Shown in pieces: positions 1-8,496 of a stretch of DNA of 64,000 nucleotides. The position numbers and the translations under genes are program-made. The DNA comes from Polaromonas sp. SP1. GTDB lineage: Bacteria > Pseudomonadota > Gammaproteobacteria > Burkholderiales > Burkholderiaceae_C. Location: positions 2,460,501 through 2,524,500 of the forward strand of contig NZ_CP031013.1 of assembly GCF_003711205.1 (NCBI RefSeq), written 5' to 3'. The notes beneath the pieces are model-generated. The model saw nothing but the letters and a program-made list of their open reading frames with translations, ran no database searches and was not told the origin of the DNA. Numbering within the stretch: position 1 is the first letter of the stretch; each line of letters opens with the position of its first letter.

Positions 1-3000
1 AGACGCAGGAGATCGTGTTCAAGGCCAAGGCGAACGCCAATGGCACGCGCCAGTTTGACGTACGGGTGCAGGACTCGAACGGGGTTTACAGCGCCTACGA
101 GCGGCTGGACATCGGCATTCAGGCCTTGAATGACGCGCCCATCGTCAACGCCGTGGGCTTCCAGATGCTGGAAGACGGTGGTTATAACGACCCCGGCCTG
201 CAGGCCTGGAGCTACATCTCGTACAGCAGCCTGCTCTCGGGCTCCAGCGACGCGGAAGGCGACGTGCTCAGCATCCTGAGTGCCGCCAATGGCCGTACCC
301 TGGACGGCCGCCTGGTGAATATTGTGAACGATGCGGCCAACAACCGTGTAGGCATTCTGGCGCCGCTGAACTACAACGGGGCCATCACCTTCGACTTCGC
401 CGTCAGTGACGGCCACGGTGCGCAGGTGTCCCAGAAGGCTTACGGCAATGTGGTTGCCGTGAATGACTTGCCGACGGCGAGTATTTCCTTTCTGACGAGT
501 GGCGGCTGGACCATTCCATTCGGCCGCGCGTATTACCGTCTTGACACCTACGATGTAGAAGACGGGTATGGCAACTCGGCCGTGACGATTGAGCGCCACC
601 CCTTGTGGGGTAACGTGGCTCAGGGCGTGACGCTGGGTTATCAGGACACGGTGCTGGACGAAAACGGGATGGTGTTGACGGAAGGAGGCTGGATAGAGAC
701 GGCGGCCGCCGCCAACTATTTCTCGCTCCCCGCCATCATCGTGGGGCAGAGCCAAAACGATTCGGTCACATTCCGCGTCACGGATTCCCAGGGCGGGTTC
801 AACTTCAGGTCGGTGAGCTTCGCCCTCCAGGGCTACGACCCGGTGGTGATTGACCTGGGTGGGGACGGACTGGAGTTTCTGGACATCGATGAGAGCAATG
901 TCTCCATCACCCGAGACGGCGTCGAAAAAAATGTGGCGTGGATTGGCGCTCAGGAAGGCATCCTGGCCTGGGACCATAACCACGACAACCAGATCAACCA
1001 GCCCGACGAAATTGAGTTCTGGTCGCACGTGAATCCGCAGGATCCGGCCCGGACCGATTTGCAAAGCCTGGCAAGGGTGGAGTTCGACGCCAACCAGGAT
1101 GGGAAGTTTGATGCGTCGGATGCGAAGTGGTCCGAGTTCAAGCTTTGGCGCGACTTGAACGGCAACGGTGTCAGCGATGCAGGCGAGTTGCAAACTTTGG
1201 GAGAGGCCGGCGTGAAGGCCTTGTACCTGAACGCGAACGTGCTGAATCGCCGCTATGGTGAAGATGTGCTGGTGCGCGGCTACACCCGGGTTGAGATGAC
1301 CGACGGCCGCATGTTGCAGGCCGGTGACGTGCAACTGGGCATTGAAGACCCGGACGAGATTTCCGGAACCAACCCGCCCGCGTCGGGGCAGGATGCCGAG
1401 GTCATTCCCGTGTCGAACGCGCAGGCCCTGGCGCAACAGCAGCAGCAAGCCCAGGCCGCAGCAATGCGTGCCGGCTCGCCCGAGTTCAGCGGCGCCCTGC
1501 ATGACCACAAGGTGCTGACCGGCCAGGCCTACCGCTACGTGCTGCCGGAGGCGCTTTTCGCCAACCTGGCTGCCGGTGCGCAATACACCGTCAAGCTCGC
1601 CAGTGGCCAGCCGCTGCCGGCCTGGCTGCATTTTGATGCGGCCACGCGCACGCTGAGCGGATCACCCACTGAGGGGCAGCTCGGCGAGTGGACGATCAAG
1701 GTTGTCGGAACGGACGCCAGCAATGCCACCAATGCCGGCGTCATGACGCTGGAGGTCGCGCAGTTCAACCAAGCGCCTGTTGAGTACGGCCATGTGCCGA
1801 CGCAGTATGCCGACGAAGACCAGCCGTTCAGCCTGGAGATTTCTTCCAACTTCTTCATCGACAAGGACGTGCGTGACCAGTTGCGCTTCAGTGCAACGCT
1901 GGCAGACGGCTCTGCCTTGCCTTCCTGGTTGCACTTTGATGCGCAGAGCATGCGCTTCTACGGCACGCCCGGTGGCAGCCAGGCCGGCGCCATTGAAATC
2001 AAACTGACCGCTGCTGACGAGGCCAATGCCACGGCAAGCACGCTCTTCAAGATCGTGGTCAGCGGTATCAACGATGCGCCCTACCTCGCGGGCACCGTGC
2101 CCACCATTGGCCTGACGGCGGGCATCGCCAACAGCTTCGTCCTGCCGCAAGACCTTTTCGCCGACCAGGATCTGGGTGACGTTCTGCAAGTCGCGGTATC
2201 CGTTGCCGATGGATCGTCGTTGCCGGCATGGCTGGTCTATGACGCCGCCACAAGAACTTTCTCGGCGAACCCAACCGCGGAGCAGATTTCGGCGCCGCTG
2301 CAACTACGCGTGACTGCTACCGATCTGGCGGGCGCAACGACGTCGACTTTGATCACCGTGGCTTCGATGATTCGGGGCACGGGCGGTAATGACGTGCTGG
2401 TCGGTTCTGCCTACAGCGAATACGTCTGGGGAGACGACGGCAACGACCTGCTGGACGGTCAGGCCGGCGCCGACCGGCTGATTGGCGGCCTGGGCAATGA
2501 CAGTTATGTGGTGGATGCGCTCGACACCGTGGTGGAGCGCGCCAACGAAGGTGTCGATACGGTCTTCTCTGCGGGAAGCTGGACTTTGGGCGACAGCCTG
2601 GAGAACCTGACCCTGACAGGCAACGCGGCCGTCAATGCGACCGGCAACAGCCTGGCCAATGTGTTGACCGGCAACAGGGCCTCCAATATCCTGGCAGGCG
2701 GTGCAGGCGACGACGTCTATATGTTCGGTTTTGGCAGTGGACAGGACACGCTGATTGAGCTTGCCGAAACGGGTGTCAGCAATGACATCGTTCAGTTCAC
2801 CGCCGGAGTGACGGCCGACAAGGTGTGGGTGAGCGCTGACGCCGACTACGTGTATTTGAATTTGGTGGACGGCACAAACCGCCTGGCCATCCAGCGCGTT
2901 GCGGATGGCGGCATCGGGATCGAATCAGTTCGTTTCGTCGACGGTACCCAGTGGGACCAGGCCTCTGTGATGTCCAGGATCGTGCCCAATCCGGCGCCTG

Positions 3001-6000
3001 TGTCTTCCGCACCCACGCACCAACGGGTGGCAACCGAAGACCTGCTGTTTGAAGACACATCTGCCTGGTTCAGCACCAGCTCGCCAGGCTTGACTTACTG
3101 GGCGACGCTGGCCAATGGTGGCGCCCTGCCTGCGTGGCTGGTGCTCGATGCGGCCACCGGAAAATTCAGCGGCCTGCCGCAGAATGCGGACGTAGCGGCC
3201 TTCGAGATGCGGCTGTATGCCAAAGATAGCTACGGCGCCGTCAGCAGCACCTTGATCCAGTTCTCGGTCGCCAACGTGAATGACGCACCGACGGCGCAGG
3301 CCTTGCTGAATCAGCAGCGTGCAAAGAACCAGGCGTTTACCTACGTGCTGCCAGTCGATACTTTCGTCGACGTGGATGCGGGTGACGTGCTGTCCCTCGA
3401 GGCGACTCGGTCCGACGGAACACCCTTGCCGTCATGGCTGGCATTCAATGCCGCAACCCGGACTTTTTCGGGAACACCGCCCGCCAATGCCGACGAGACG
3501 ATTAAGTTGGTGATCAAGGCGACCGATCTCGCGGGGGCTTCGGTGGCGACAGGTTTGCAGTTCGATATCGGAAACAGCATCGCGGGGACCGCTGCGGCCG
3601 AAACACTGACGGGCACCGCAGAGCGCGACCTGATCAACGGTCTGGCCGGAAACGACGTGCTGAATGCCGGGGCAGGGAACGACTTGCTGGATGGCGGTGC
3701 CGGTGCGGACACGCTGTATGGCGGCGCGGGCAATGACGTCTATGTGGTCGACAACGCCGGTGACGTGGTGGTGGAAACCACAACGACGACGACCTATGTT
3801 GACCAGGGGCAATACGTCACGACCTACGTCGACCATGGCCAATACACCACCACATACGTGCCAACAGGGAGAACTTTGTATGCCGTTTACTACGATGAAA
3901 GTGGAACCCCGACTTATTACTATGAGCAGGTACGTGACATAGAAGGAAACCCCATCGGGGTACTCATCGGACCTGAAATGGTTGCACAAACAGTGTGGGT
4001 GCCCAATGTAGTGGCGCAAACCGTGTGGGTACCCAACGTGGTGCCGCAGACCACAGTCTCCGACTCCGGGGGTGTGGACACGGTGAACAGCTCGGTGGCC
4101 TTCGCTTTGGGCGCTAATCAGGAGAACCTGAACCTGACCGGTGATGCCGCCATCGGCGGCGCGGGCAACGCCCTGAACAATGTGCTGACGGGCAATGCAG
4201 CCGGCAATTCGCTGATGGGCTGGGGCGGTGACGACACGCTGGACGGCGGCGCCGGTGACGATGTCCTGGCCGGCGGTTTGGGCAATGACCGCTACATCTT
4301 CGGCCGCGGTTATGGGCACGACATCATTTCGGATGTCGACACAACGGCGGGCAATATTGATACGGTGGTGATCAAGCCGGGCATCGCCGCCAGCGAGGTC
4401 ACGGTGTCGCGCACGGCGACCCAGATGGTGCTGAGCCTGGGCGCCTCCGACCAGTTGTCAATCGACTGGAATGTGGCCACCGGAAACCGTATCGAACGGG
4501 TAGAGTTTGCGGACGGAACGGTCTGGACTGCCGACGACCTGCTGCGCATGAGCAACCGCGCACCGACGGTGGGTACGCTGGCCGGCCAGAGTGCAACGGA
4601 AGATGCTGCATGGAGCTTCACGGTACCCATGGGCACTTTTGCGGATCTCGATGCGGCCGACGTGCTGAGCTACACCGCAAGCCTGGCCAGCGGCGCTGCC
4701 CTTCCGTCATGGCTGTCGTTCAATGCGGCGACCCGCACCTTCAGCGGAACACCTCTGAACGCCAACGTGGGTGTGCTGGCGCTGAAGGTGACGGCGACCG
4801 ACACGCAGGGGGCTGCGGTCAGCGGCACGTTTGACGTGACAGTGGCCAACACCAACGATGCGCCGACAGTGCTCACCGCTTTGCAGAACCAGCAGGTCAA
4901 CGAGGACGCCGCCTTCAGCTATGTTGTGCCGGCAGGAACATTTGGCGATGTGGATGCGGGCGATACGCTGAGCTATAGCGCCAGCTTCGCCAATGGTGCC
5001 GCACTGCCTTCCTGGTTGGCATTCGACGCGGCGACGCGTACTTTCAGCGGTACGCCGCTGAATGCCCATGTCGGCACGCTGGCGCTCAAGGTGACTGCTA
5101 CCGATACGGCAGGCGCGACGATCAGCAGCGCATTCAACGTGACGGTGACCAACACCAACGACGCGCCGACGCTGCTCGCCGCTCTGCAAAACCAGCAGGT
5201 CAACGAAGACCAGGCCTTCAGCTATGTTGTGCCGGCCGGAACGTTTGGTGATGTGGATGCGGGCGACGTCTTGACATACAGCGCCAGGCTGGCCGATGGC
5301 TCCCCACTGCCTTCATGGCTGGCGTTTAACGCGGCGACCCGCACTTTCAGCGGTACGCCGCTGAATGCCCATGTGGGCACCGTGGCGCTTCAGGTGACTG
5401 CCACGGACACGGCAGGCGTGGCGGTTAGCAACGCCTTCAACCTGACGGTGGTCAACACCAACGACGCACCGACGGTGCTCGTTCCCTTGCAAAATCAGCA
5501 GCTGGCCGAACTGCAGGCCTTCAGCTATGTTGTGCCCGCAGGCACCTTTGGTGATGTGGACTTGGGCGACACCCTGAGCTATAGCGCAACGCTGGCCACC
5601 GGATCGGCATTGCCTTCATGGCTGACCTTCAACGCGGCGACGCGAACGCTGTCCGGGACACCACCGGATACGGCGGCAGGCATTCTGGGTGTATCGATCA
5701 AAGCAACCGACAGCGCTGGTGCTTCCGTCAGCGCGGGATTGTCATTGGACATCGCCAATGTGATCACCGGGACCGCTTCCGCAGAGACCCTGACCGGCAC
5801 AACCGGCCGGGATTGGCTCTATGGTCTGGTGGGCAACGACACGCTCAAGGCAGGGGCAGGCAACGATATGCTCGATGGCGGCGTGGGCGCGGACGTGCTC
5901 GACGGCGGCTCGGGTGATGACGTGTATGTCGTCGACAACGCGGGGGATTCCGTGGTTGAAACCACGACAACGACGACGTATGTTGACCAGGGGCAATATG

Positions 6001-7472
6001 TCACCACCTATGTGGATCAAGGCTATTACGTGTACACCGAAAGCGGCTACGACGAAAGCGGACAACCGGTGTATGTGCAGAGCTGGGTCTCCGTCATGGT
6101 GCCGCAGACCTACTGGGCGCCCAATGTGGTGGCGCAGACCACGGTGTCCGATTCGGGAGGCATCGATACGGTCAATGCTTCCATCGCGTATGTGCTGGGA
6201 ACCAACCAGGAGAACCTGACGCTCACGGGAACCACGGCCATCAATGGCACCGGCAACGCGCTGAACAATGTGCTGACCGGCAACGCCGGTGCCAACACGC
6301 TGGACGGCGGCGCCGGCGCCGACACGCTGGCAGGTGGCGCGGGCAATGACCTTTATCTCGTCGATGCTTCGGACACCGTTGTCGAAGCGGCCGGCGAAGG
6401 CACGGACACCGTCAACGCAAACTTCAGCTACACGCTGGGCGCTAACGTGGAAAACCTGGTGCTCACAGGAACTGCGGCCATCAACGGCACCGGCAACGCC
6501 CTGGACAATGTGCTGACCGGCAACTCCGCGGCGAACACGCTGAACGGAGGCGTCGGAGCCGACACGCTGATTGGCGGCGCCGGCAACGACATCTATATCG
6601 CCGATGCTTCCGATACGGTGGTCGAAAACGCCAACGAAGGCACTGACACAGTCAATGCCGACACCAGCTTTACGCTGGGTGCCAACCTGGAGAACCTGAC
6701 ACTGACGGGAACGGCCGCCGTTAACGGCACGGGCAACACGCTGAACAATGTGCTGACGGGCAACACTGCCGCCAATGTGCTGGACGGCGGCGCGGGGGCC
6801 GACACTCTGGCCGGCGGCGCTGGCAACGACACCTATGTTGTCGATGCTTCGGACACGATTGTCGAAAATGCCAATGAGGGCACGGATACCGTCAACGCAG
6901 GCTTCAACTACACGCTGGGTGCAAACCTGGAGAACCTGACGCTGACGGGCAGTGTGGCTGTCAATGGCACGGGCAATGCGCTGAACAACGTGTTAACGGG
7001 CAACAGTGGCAACAATAGCCTCAACGGCGGTGCTGGCAACGACACCCTGGACGGCGGCTCGGGCACCGACACGCTCGAAGGCGGTACCGGCAACGACAGC
7101 TACCTGCTGGGACGCGGCTCGAACGTGGACACGATCAACGAGAACGACGGCACGGCCGGAAATACCGACTCCGTGACCTTCCTGTCCTCGGTTGCCATCG
7201 ACCAGATCTGGTTCCGCCAGGTCAATAACGACCTGGAGGCCAGCATTGTGGGCACCGACGATAAATTCGTCATCTCCAACTGGTACCTGGGTGCGCAGTA
7301 CAGGGTGGAAGAGTTCAAGACTACCGACGGAAGCAAGACGCTGTTGGCCAGCCAGGTGCAGAACCTGGTGAGTGCGATGGCTGCTTTCTCTCCGCCGGCG
7401 GCAGGGCAAACAGGCCTGCCTGCCAATTATTCAACCGCGCTCGCGTCGGTGATCGCCACCAACTGGCAGTAA
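1..7472 (+). CDS. Giant RTX/Ig-like repeat secreted protein (5' partial)
   Basis: The frame is open to the window edge, so the true start lies upstream; the visible part is about 2,490 residues. Residue numbers count from the GTG at 15. The N-terminal part resembles tandem cadherin-like modules. Three EF-hand-like loops follow (about residues 320, 358 and 380; for example DANQDGKFDASD). Then come repeated putative Ig modules with the signature LPSWLAFNAATRTFSGTP, alternating with blocks of GGxGxD calcium-binding RTX nonapeptides. Two Tyr/Thr/Val-rich inserts interrupt RTX blocks at about residues 1254-1352 and 1981-2050. The C-terminus (LPANYSTALASVIATNWQ) matches the usual end of large betaproteobacterial RTX proteins, so export by a type I system is expected. 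No transporter genes are in the window. The protein is probably a surface adhesin or S-layer-like protein; a toxin role cannot be excluded. The next gene starts 10 bp downstream. Confidence 0.9.
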   Translation, partial: TQEIVFKAKANANGTRQFDVRVQDSNGVYSAYERLDIGIQALNDAPIVNAVGFQMLEDGGYNDPGLQAWSYISYSSLLSGSSDAEGDVLSILSAANGRTLDGRLVNIVNDAANNRVGILAPLNYNGAITFDFAVSDGHGAQVSQKAYGNVVAVNDLPTASISFLTSGGWTIPFGRAYYRLDTYDVEDGYGNSAVTIERHPLWGNVAQGVTLGYQDTVLDENGMVLTEGGWIETAAAANYFSLPAIIVGQSQNDSVTFRVTDSQGGFNFRSVSFALQGYDPVVIDLGGDGLEFLDIDESNVSITRDGVEKNVAWIGAQEGILAWDHNHDNQINQPDEIEFWSHVNPQDPARTDLQSLARVEFDANQDGKFDASDAKWSEFKLWRDLNGNGVSDAGELQTLGEAGVKALYLNANVLNRRYGEDVLVRGYTRVEMTDGRMLQAGDVQLGIEDPDEISGTNPPASGQDAEVIPVSNAQALAQQQQQAQAAAMRAGSPEFSGALHDHKVLTGQAYRYVLPEALFANLAAGAQYTVKLASGQPLPAWLHFDAATRTLSGSPTEGQLGEWTIKVVGTDASNATNAGVMTLEVAQFNQAPVEYGHVPTQYADEDQPFSLEISSNFFIDKDVRDQLRFSATLADGSALPSWLHFDAQSMRFYGTPGGSQAGAIEIKLTAADEANATASTLFKIVVSGINDAPYLAGTVPTIGLTAGIANSFVLPQDLFADQDLGDVLQVAVSVADGSSLPAWLVYDAATRTFSANPTAEQISAPLQLRVTATDLAGATTSTLITVASMIRGTGGNDVLVGSAYSEYVWGDDGNDLLDGQAGADRLIGGLGNDSYVVDALDTVVERANEGVDTVFSAGSWTLGDSLENLTLTGNAAVNATGNSLANVLTGNRASNILAGGAGDDVYMFGFGSGQDTLIELAETGVSNDIVQFTAGVTADKVWVSADADYVYLNLVDGTNRLAIQRVADGGIGIESVRFVDGTQWDQASVMSRIVPNPAPVSSAPTHQRVATEDLLFEDTSAWFSTSSPGLTYWATLANGGALPAWLVLDAATGKFSGLPQNADVAAFEMRLYAKDSYGAVSSTLIQFSVANVNDAPTAQALLNQQRAKNQAFTYVLPVDTFVDVDAGDVLSLEATRSDGTPLPSWLAFNAATRTFSGTPPANADETIKLVIKATDLAGASVATGLQFDIGNSIAGTAAAETLTGTAERDLINGLAGNDVLNAGAGNDLLDGGAGADTLYGGAGNDVYVVDNAGDVVVETTTTTTYVDQGQYVTTYVDHGQYTTTYVPTGRTLYAVYYDESGTPTYYYEQVRDIEGNPIGVLIGPEMVAQTVWVPNVVAQTVWVPNVVPQTTVSDSGGVDTVNSSVAFALGANQENLNLTGDAAIGGAGNALNNVLTGNAAGNSLMGWGGDDTLDGGAGDDVLAGGLGNDRYIFGRGYGHDIISDVDTTAGNIDTVVIKPGIAASEVTVSRTATQMVLSLGASDQLSIDWNVATGNRIERVEFADGTVWTADDLLRMSNRAPTVGTLAGQSATEDAAWSFTVPMGTFADLDAADVLSYTASLASGAALPSWLSFNAATRTFSGTPLNANVGVLALKVTATDTQGAAVSGTFDVTVANTNDAPTVLTALQNQQVNEDAAFSYVVPAGTFGDVDAGDTLSYSASFANGAALPSWLAFDAATRTFSGTPLNAHVGTLALKVTATDTAGATISSAFNVTVTNTNDAPTLLAALQNQQVNEDQAFSYVVPAGTFGDVDAGDVLTYSARLADGSPLPSWLAFNAATRTFSGTPLNAHVGTVALQVTATDTAGVAVSNAFNLTVVNTNDAPTVLVPLQNQQLAELQAFSYVVPAGTFGDVDLGDTLSYSATLATGSALPSWLTFNAATRTLSGTPPDTAAGILGVSIKATDSAGASVSAGLSLDIANVITGTASAETLTGTTGRDWLYGLVGNDTLKAGAGNDMLDGGVGADVLDGGSGDDVYVVDNAGDSVVETTTTTTYVDQGQYVTTYVDQGYYVYTESGYDESGQPVYVQSWVSVMVPQTYWAPNVVAQTTVSDSGGIDTVNASIAYVLGTNQENLTLTGTTAINGTGNALNNVLTGNAGANTLDGGAGADTLAGGAGNDLYLVDASDTVVEAAGEGTDTVNANFSYTLGANVENLVLTGTAAINGTGNALDNVLTGNSAANTLNGGVGADTLIGGAGNDIYIADASDTVVENANEGTDTVNADTSFTLGANLENLTLTGTAAVNGTGNTLNNVLTGNTAANVLDGGAGADTLAGGAGNDTYVVDASDTIVENANEGTDTVNAGFNYTLGANLENLTLTGSVAVNGTGNALNNVLTGNSGNNSLNGGAGNDTLDGGSGTDTLEGGTGNDSYLLGRGSNVDTINENDGTAGNTDSVTFLSSVAIDQIWFRQVNNDLEASIVGTDDKFVISNWYLGAQYRVEEFKTTDGSKTLLASQVQNLVSAMAAFSPPAAGQTGLPANYSTALASVIATNWQ
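3769..4066 (+). repeat. Tyr/Thr/Val-rich insert 1 within RTX protein
   Basis: This segment encodes a low-complexity insert between the RTX motif halves VVE and GVDTV. It contains near-repeats TYVDQGQYVT and TYVDHGQYTT, and the tandem AQTVWVPNVV. A shorter relative lies at 5948-6160. Neighbouring RTX units pass directly from VVE to GTDTV, so the insert is an addition to the canonical unit. Confidence 0.75.
5948..6160 (+). repeat. Tyr/Thr/Val-rich insert 2 within RTX protein
   Basis: This is the second copy of the Tyr-rich insert. It sits at the equivalent position of another RTX unit, starts with the same ETTTTTTYVDQGQYVTTYVD block and ends in the same AQTTVSDSGG. The middle differs from copy 1, which suggests duplication followed by divergence. 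Confidence 0.75.
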
Positions 7473-7482
7473 TTTCCGACCC

Positions 7483-8496
7483 ATGACTTTTATCTCGATC
7501 ACCCTCAACCACATGCGGGCTGTCAAAGCCTGGGCAGACAGCTGCGATGCCAGCGTGAACCTTGATCTGCGGTCTTTCCATCTGGAGGTCAAGGCCCGCA
7601 ACCGTTACTACATCCTCAAGCCCCGGTTTCTGGTGGATGACAAAGGCAAGCTGGCTTACTCGACCCGCCTGGTCAAGGATGTGACGGGTTTTATCGGCTG
7701 GCTTCCCTATGACGTCCTTCAGTGGAAGCTCTCCATGGACAAGCTTCTGTTCAAGGCCTTTCTCGAAAAGGCGGGGCTCAGGTCGCCGGCCACATGGAAG
7801 TCCGAGGCGGAGGTGAACCATCCTTTCCTTGTCAAACAATCTGCGGGCTCATTTGGCTACAAGATAGGTGGGCCATACCGCAATGCCGGTGAAGTCAAGC
7901 CTTCTCAGGACGCGGGTGGAGCGAGCCCGGCTGCGGGGACGGACTTCGCGGAGCAGTTTGTCGTTGGAACCAATCTCAAAGTCTGGTTCTGGGGAGAAAA
8001 AGCCATTTATGCGCATGTTCACCCGTATCCCACTCTCGTGGGTGATGGGGTGTCGACGGTGCAGTCGCTTCTTGACGCGCGCTTCAGGCGGCTTGGGAGG
8101 CAGGCTGGTGAACAGGCCGACACGGCCAACATCATCTCTTCACTGGCATTCCAGCAGGTCCGGCTGAGCGACATCCTGAAAGCAGGACAAGAGGTGTGGT
8201 TCGATTTCCGGTATGGCCGGCTGTATGCGCCTGCTTCGTCGAGTACGGACTCCGACAATGATCTTGACAAGATCAATCCGGCGGTGAGGGCCCAGGTTGA
8301 CGCTGTCGGCGTCAAGCTTGCAGAGGAATGCCTTAGTCGCTTCAAGGCGCCCGTGCTTTATTCGATGGATGCGGTGGTCGACGATGCGGGTGATGTGTGG
8401 TGGCTGGAGGTCAACTCCAACCCCGTCTTGCCGCCCGATGCTTACCCGACGGTGTTTCGTTCGCTTTTCGGTCCACTTGAGGCGCGGGCGAAATGA
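7483..8496 (+). CDS. ATP-grasp family ligase in candidate RiPP operon
   Basis: This 337-residue protein looks like an ATP-grasp carboxylate-amine ligase of the RimK/D-Ala-D-Ala ligase type. Visible signs are a DKLLFKAFLEKAGL segment (about 86-99), a Gly-containing ATP-loop region LVKQSAGSFG (116-125) and the metal-binding pattern D296, E309, N311 in VWWLEVNSNP. It begins 10 bp after the RTX gene and its stop overlaps the start of the next gene as ATGA (8493-8496), so it is very probably co-transcribed and translationally coupled with the cyclodehydratase. In RiPP clusters such enzymes form ester, amide or peptide bonds on a precursor. The substrate here is unknown: the small peptide, the RTX protein or a free small molecule are all possible. 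Confidence 0.8.
   Translation: MTFISITLNHMRAVKAWADSCDASVNLDLRSFHLEVKARNRYYILKPRFLVDDKGKLAYSTRLVKDVTGFIGWLPYDVLQWKLSMDKLLFKAFLEKAGLRSPATWKSEAEVNHPFLVKQSAGSFGYKIGGPYRNAGEVKPSQDAGGASPAAGTDFAEQFVVGTNLKVWFWGEKAIYAHVHPYPTLVGDGVSTVQSLLDARFRRLGRQAGEQADTANIISSLAFQQVRLSDILKAGQEVWFDFRYGRLYAPASSSTDSDNDLDKINPAVRAQVDAVGVKLAEECLSRFKAPVLYSMDAVVDDAGDVWWLEVNSNPVLPPDAYPTVFRSLFGPLEARAK

Noticed and set aside
6290-7100. CRISPR-like regular repeats
   Set aside because: The periodic sequence is coding: it corresponds to tandem RTX units of the giant protein, with no unrelated spacers.
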